Shown here: in pieces, positions 4,512 through 7,093 of the stretch
How the letters are laid out: each line of letters starts with the position of its first letter
Position numbering within the stretch: position 1 is the stretch's first letter
Source of the DNA: Candidatus Nomurabacteria bacterium
Lineage (GTDB): Bacteria > Patescibacteriota > Minisyncoccia > Phycocordibacterales > CSBR16-119
Reading direction: 5' to 3'
DNA length: 7,093 bases
NCBI GenBank assembly: GCA_007117675.1
Contig: SKGB01000058.1
Coordinates: 1-7,093 of the forward strand
Notes under the pieces: model-generated
What the model was told of the DNA's origin: nothing
The model's database searches: none
Seen by the model: only the letters and a program-made list of their open reading frames with translations
Position numbers and translations under genes: made by a program

Positions 4512-6473
4512 TTAACTCAAAATACTTCGCAACACATCTTCTGGAATTTCTTTTACTGCATCGTTTTGTTTTTGAGGTTCATGAAATGTAGTAAAAGAGT
4601 TTTGGTAAACGTATCTTTCCTCTGAATGTTTTTGCAAAACCCTCTCAGCCATATCAAGAAGTTCCATTGTCCCAACATGCACATCTTTTTTTTCAGCCTG
4701 AGCCGATTTTTGCTTACTTGGTTTTTTTAAAACAAAAGTGTCATTCTTTTTTTCTGATACATTTTTGGTGGAGATAGAAGAACCCAATGCCTTAGACAGA
4801 GCCTCTTTTAACGTATTTTTATTTTCAAGCGTTGGCTCTTTTTTACTGATAGACGGTTGTTTTTTCTTTGAATCAAAACCAACAAGCTCAGCAACAGGGC
4901 CTGTGATGGTTTGGATATTTTTAGGATTAAACTTTTTATCTGCCCGAGTCTTTATGTCTTTTTTTGGTTTTTGGGTACTGTTATTGGTGTCTGTGTTTTT
5001 TGAGTCCTTTTGGGAAGTATCTCCTTTTTCATGTTCTGAAAAAGTTTTTTTAATACTGTCTGGGATAATAATTTTTGTTTTGTTATTTTTTTCGAGATTT
5101 TTATCTTGTGAATCATTTGATTTTCTTTGAGATATTTTTTCTGCAAACTTTTGGTCTTTTTTAAAATCTCTGTTTGTTTTAAATTCTTGAGAATGCCAAT
5201 CTTGAATAGACTTATCAATCACCTCACGAGGTACCGCAAACTGACCCCTAGAAGAGTCAATGATATCTGAGACAAAAGAACGTTCAGGTTTAGGAAGAGG
5301 CGGGATACCCGTAGCAGAAAAAGGCTTGGATCCAACCTCGTCGATCATAAGCGAAAGATAAAATTGAAAACGCCCAAGATTTACAATGTCTTCTTGCACA
5401 AAGGTGGGAGAAAATATCTTTTCCAAAACCTCAGCGTCCATAGGACCAACTCTGTATGAAATTGTGGTACCAACGTTACCAAATACAGCATCAGCAACCG
5501 ACTCTTCCATCTGAGCAATGTATTGGTGTGCAACCGTCAACGAGAGTTTATACTTTCGAGCTTCGGCTAAAATGTCCGCGAAAGAATCATTGGCAAAGTT
5601 TTGAAACTCATCCACAAAAAGATAGAAATCAGGTAGTTTTACCAGATCAGATTTGTGAACATCAGCTCTACTCATCGCCCCAAGATAAATAGCAGTGATA
5701 ATCATACCACCTAAGAGTGCAGCATTCTGCTCACCTATTTGCCCCTTGGATAAGTTAATTAAAAAAATCTTTTTATTATCCATCATGTCTCGTACATTAA
5801 AGGAAGATTTTTTTTGACCAATTATATTTCTTATAATCGGGTTTGAGGTAAACTGACCAATTTTATTCTGGATTGCAGGAACTGATTCTGCCTGCATACG
5901 TTCTGTATAATTTGCAAATTCATCAACCCAAAAAGATCGAACGCTCGGATCTTTTACATTACGAACAACCTCATCACGAAATCCTTTATCAGAAAGCATT
6001 CTATTAACAGACAAGAGTGTTGTTCCCGGATATTCAAGCAAAGCCAAAATAGTATTATTTAAAATATACTCCATTCGAGCAGACCATGCGTCAACCCAAA
6101 TTTTTTTAAAAGTAGACATGAGCCCTGAGGCAACCAAATGACGTTTTGAGGGGTCAACATCTTCCATCACATTAAAAGCAATGGGATATTCAGAATCAAA
6201 TGGCGCAAAATAAACCACATCTTGTATCCGATGTTCAGGAACATACTCAAGCAAAGTTTCAATAGCAGATCCATGAGGATCTATAAAACAAACACCTTCA
6301 CCATTTTGAATATCTTGCGCAGCAATATTTTCAAGAAGAGTAGACTTACCCATACCGGTTTTTCCAATAACATACATATGACGCGCCCTATCTTTATTTT
6401 TTATACCAAAACGCTTTTGTTCATTACGAAAATCTGTAAAACCAAAATATGTAACTTTATTAGGATCAGACAT
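4512..6473 (-). CDS. VirD4/TraD-like type IV secretion coupling ATPase without N-terminal membrane domain
   Basis: This is a 653-residue protein. The N-terminal lead YFGFTDFRNEQKRFGIK (9-25) runs into Walker A GKTGMGKST (37-45), then FIDPHG (63-68), SARMEYILNN (131-140), Walker B FYLFVDEF (283-290, with Asp288 and Glu289) and the AHQY motif (315-318). The motor should end near residue 395. A Lys/Ser/Asn/Asp-rich, apparently disordered region (about 430-600) follows. The last 50 residues look ordered, with MELLDMAERVLQKH (603-616) and the ending IPEDVLRSILS. True VirD4/TraD proteins have one or two membrane helices and about 100-200 residues before Walker A; here Walker A is almost at the N-terminus. 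The protein is therefore cytosolic or needs a partner anchor, possibly the four-helix protein encoded 32 bp upstream. It likely moves DNA or protein, but the substrate cannot be told. No Shine-Dalgarno precedes the ATG. Confidence 0.9.
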   Translation of the reverse strand: MSDPNKVTYFGFTDFRNEQKRFGIKNKDRARHMYVIGKTGMGKSTLLENIAAQDIQNGEGVCFIDPHGSAIETLLEYVPEHRIQDVVYFAPFDSEYPIAFNVMEDVDPSKRHLVASGLMSTFKKIWVDAWSARMEYILNNTILALLEYPGTTLLSVNRMLSDKGFRDEVVRNVKDPSVRSFWVDEFANYTERMQAESVPAIQNKIGQFTSNPIIRNIIGQKKSSFNVRDMMDNKKIFLINLSKGQIGEQNAALLGGMIITAIYLGAMSRADVHKSDLVKLPDFYLFVDEFQNFANDSFADILAEARKYKLSLTVAHQYIAQMEESVADAVFGNVGTTISYRVGPMDAEVLEKIFSPTFVQEDIVNLGRFQFYLSLMIDEVGSKPFSATGIPPLPKPERSFVSDIIDSSRGQFAVPREVIDKSIQDWHSQEFKTNRDFKKDQKFAEKISQRKSNDSQDKNLEKNNKTKIIIPDSIKKTFSEHEKGDTSQKDSKNTDTNNSTQKPKKDIKTRADKKFNPKNIQTITGPVAELVGFDSKKKQPSISKKEPTLENKNTLKEALSKALGSSISTKNVSEKKNDTFVLKKPSKQKSAQAEKKDVHVGTMELLDMAERVLQKHSEERYVYQNSFTTFHEPQKQNDAVKEIPEDVLRSILS

Positions 6474-6505
6474 ATATTAAAAATTAGGAAGTCAAATAAA
6501 TAAAC

Positions 6506-6979
6506 TTATACAGATTTTTTTACCACCCTACGTGTTGTGGTTTTTTTTCTTGTTGCTGTTTTTTTACGAGTATTTTTTTTCTTAGAGACTAAGATATTAT
6601 CACGATAGACTTGAATACTAAAATAACTCGATAGAATAAATATAACAAAAAGAATTAAGCTAACCCAAAATAAAAACAATGTTACCGGCTCAATAGCACC
6701 AACAAAAAACATCCCTGTAGCTAAAACAAAAGAAGAAATGAAACCAATCACAGAAATACAAATATTTAAAATGAAAGTAAACTTGTTTTGAGTGTAGATA
6801 ACCGAACCAGCAAGCAAAATAATCCAAAGCACAAGAGTAGCAGAAATACCACCCTTAACCACAATTTCATTCAGAGGTAGCAACACTAAAGAGGCAGCAA
6901 GAACTGAGACAGATACAACAAGTAATGCTAAAATGAACAAGAAGCGAATATTTTTTTGATAGATATCAGTAAGAGACAT
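6506..6979 (-). CDS. Four-helix membrane protein with strongly basic C-terminal tail
   Basis: This 157-residue protein matches no family I can name. From the chosen start, hydrophobic segments lie near residues 12-36, 44-62, 66-90 and 96-120. The last 26 residues (132-157) are almost all Lys, Arg and Thr, including RKKTATRKKTTTRRVVKK. An even number of helices puts both ends on one side, and the basic tail argues that this side is the cytoplasm. I chose the ATG at 6979. Earlier in-frame starts (GTG at 7030, ATG at 7018) lie in or at the predicted promoter and add a poorly fitting Tyr/Ile-rich stretch. It is the first gene of the operon with the anchorless coupling ATPase. It could be that ATPase's membrane anchor, with the tail binding nucleic acid or the acidic parts of a partner; this is inference. 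Four 7-8-base A tracts encode the tail. Confidence 0.75.
   Translation of the reverse strand: MSLTDIYQKNIRFLFILALLVVSVSVLAASLVLLPLNEIVVKGGISATLVLWIILLAGSVIYTQNKFTFILNICISVIGFISSFVLATGMFFVGAIEPVTLFLFWVSLILFVIFILSSYFSIQVYRDNILVSKKKNTRKKTATRKKTTTRRVVKKSV
6515..6580 (-). repeat. Cluster of four poly-A tracts coding the basic tail
   Basis: On the coding (minus) strand, A runs of 8, 7, 8 and 7 occur within 66 bp, at 6580-6573, 6565-6559, 6548-6541 and 6521-6515. Each encodes paired AAA lysine codons. Such runs are prone to polymerase slippage and ribosomal frameshifting. The repeated RKKTATRKKTTTR wording suggests duplication inside the tail. Confidence 0.6.
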
Positions 6980-7007
6980 AATAGAAGGTGCATAATTTAT
7001 TATAATA

Positions 7008-7027
7008 ATATACTTCATATAGTATAT
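7008..7027. promoter_or_regulatory. Palindrome over the -10 and start point of the ATPase operon
   Basis: The arms ATATACT (7008-7014) and AGTATAT (7021-7027) are perfect inverted repeats 6 bp apart. The right arm covers the predicted minus-strand -10 box, and the left arm covers the start point. The 7-6-7 layout equals that of the palindrome before the sigma gene, with different bases. In sequence this AT-rich it could be chance. Confidence 0.3.
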
Positions 7028-7029
7028 CA
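7021..7029 (-). promoter_or_regulatory. Extended -10 promoter of the membrane protein-ATPase-surface protein operon
   Basis: Read on the minus strand, TGA (7029-7027) directly precedes TATACT (7026-7021), which matches consensus at 5 of 6 bases. No clear -35 is present, which an extended -10 can tolerate. The start point would be about 7014, leaving a leader of about 35 nt to the ATG at 6979. A second candidate, TATAAT at 7004-6999, lacks both a -35 and the TG and would give a leader of about 13 nt. Confidence 0.45.
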
Positions 7030-7030
7030 C

Positions 7031-7093
7031 TAAAAAAAAATTTTAAAAAACTAAACCTGTGAGTATTTACAAAATTAGTTAAATATAGTATTA
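7031..7093. other. AT-rich intergenic end with no recognised gene
   Basis: This stretch contains A/T tracts (7032-7050) that could bend DNA, a 6-bp inverted repeat AACTAA/TTAGTT (7049-7054 and 7075-7080), and a second copy of ATATAGTAT (7083-7091; first copy 7017-7025). No coding sequence or RNA gene is visible. Confidence 0.5.

Noticed and set aside
4738..5130. Plus-strand open frame of 130 codons
   Set aside because: It is antisense to the Lys-rich insert of the ATPase. Long AAA/GAA runs read backwards give Phe/Ser/Leu-rich open frames with few stops.
4952..5218. Minus-strand open frame of 88 codons in another frame of the ATPase gene
   Set aside because: A Lys/Gln-rich frame-shifted reading of low-complexity sequence; the ATPase frame continues intact through it.
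7017..7091. Direct repeat ATATAGTAT (7017-7025 and 7083-7091) as an iteron or attachment site
   Set aside because: Only two 9-bp copies exist in extremely AT-rich sequence, with no integrase or replication gene nearby.

Overview
The window reads as a chromosomal segment of a Candidate Phyla Radiation (Patescibacteria) bacterium, probably of the Parcubacteria group. This rests on remembered family resemblance, not on a search. The evidence is an AT-rich sequence with AAA-dominated lysine usage, short intergenic gaps, no usable Shine-Dalgarno sequences, TAA at all seven visible stops, and a characteristic gene set. That set is an ECF sigma factor next to a DUF5667-type membrane protein, a lamin-tail/PKD surface protein, and a VirD4/TraD-like ATPase whose N-terminus and C-terminus look like those of CPR homologues. 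I see no insertion sequence, CRISPR array, tRNA, rRNA or phage gene.

Layout from left to right. At 1-459 on the minus strand, a 79-residue helical protein of unknown function lies 3 bp upstream of ychF, which runs off the left edge. At 460-668 is a divergent intergenic region. It holds a good minus-strand promoter, an approximately 110-nt leader with a foldable element, and a 9-bp inverted repeat before the next plus-strand gene. At 669-1241 (+) is a family 4 uracil-DNA glycosylase with altered iron-sulfur ligands. At 1242-3087 (+) is a transcription unit with its own strong promoter and an initially transcribed palindrome. It encodes an ECF-type sigma factor and a single-pass DUF5667 protein that probably acts as its anti-sigma factor. 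A strong bidirectional terminator at 3090-3120 separates this unit from the convergent minus-strand operon at 3119-6979. In transcription order that operon encodes a four-helix membrane protein with a very basic tail, a soluble T4SS-like coupling ATPase, and an anchored lamin-tail/PKD surface protein.

Two envelope-facing units dominate. The sigma/anti-sigma pair looks like a sensor with a long extracytoplasmic helical domain. The ATPase operon looks like a minimal DNA- or protein-translocation or surface-attachment module. The four-helix protein may supply the membrane anchor that the ATPase lacks. The convergent arrangement does not prove that the two units work together. The most unusual points are the altered Fe-S ligands of the glycosylase, the possible two-state leader RNA before the small gene and ychF, the anchorless ATPase next to a basic-tailed membrane protein, and three promoter-proximal palindromes.
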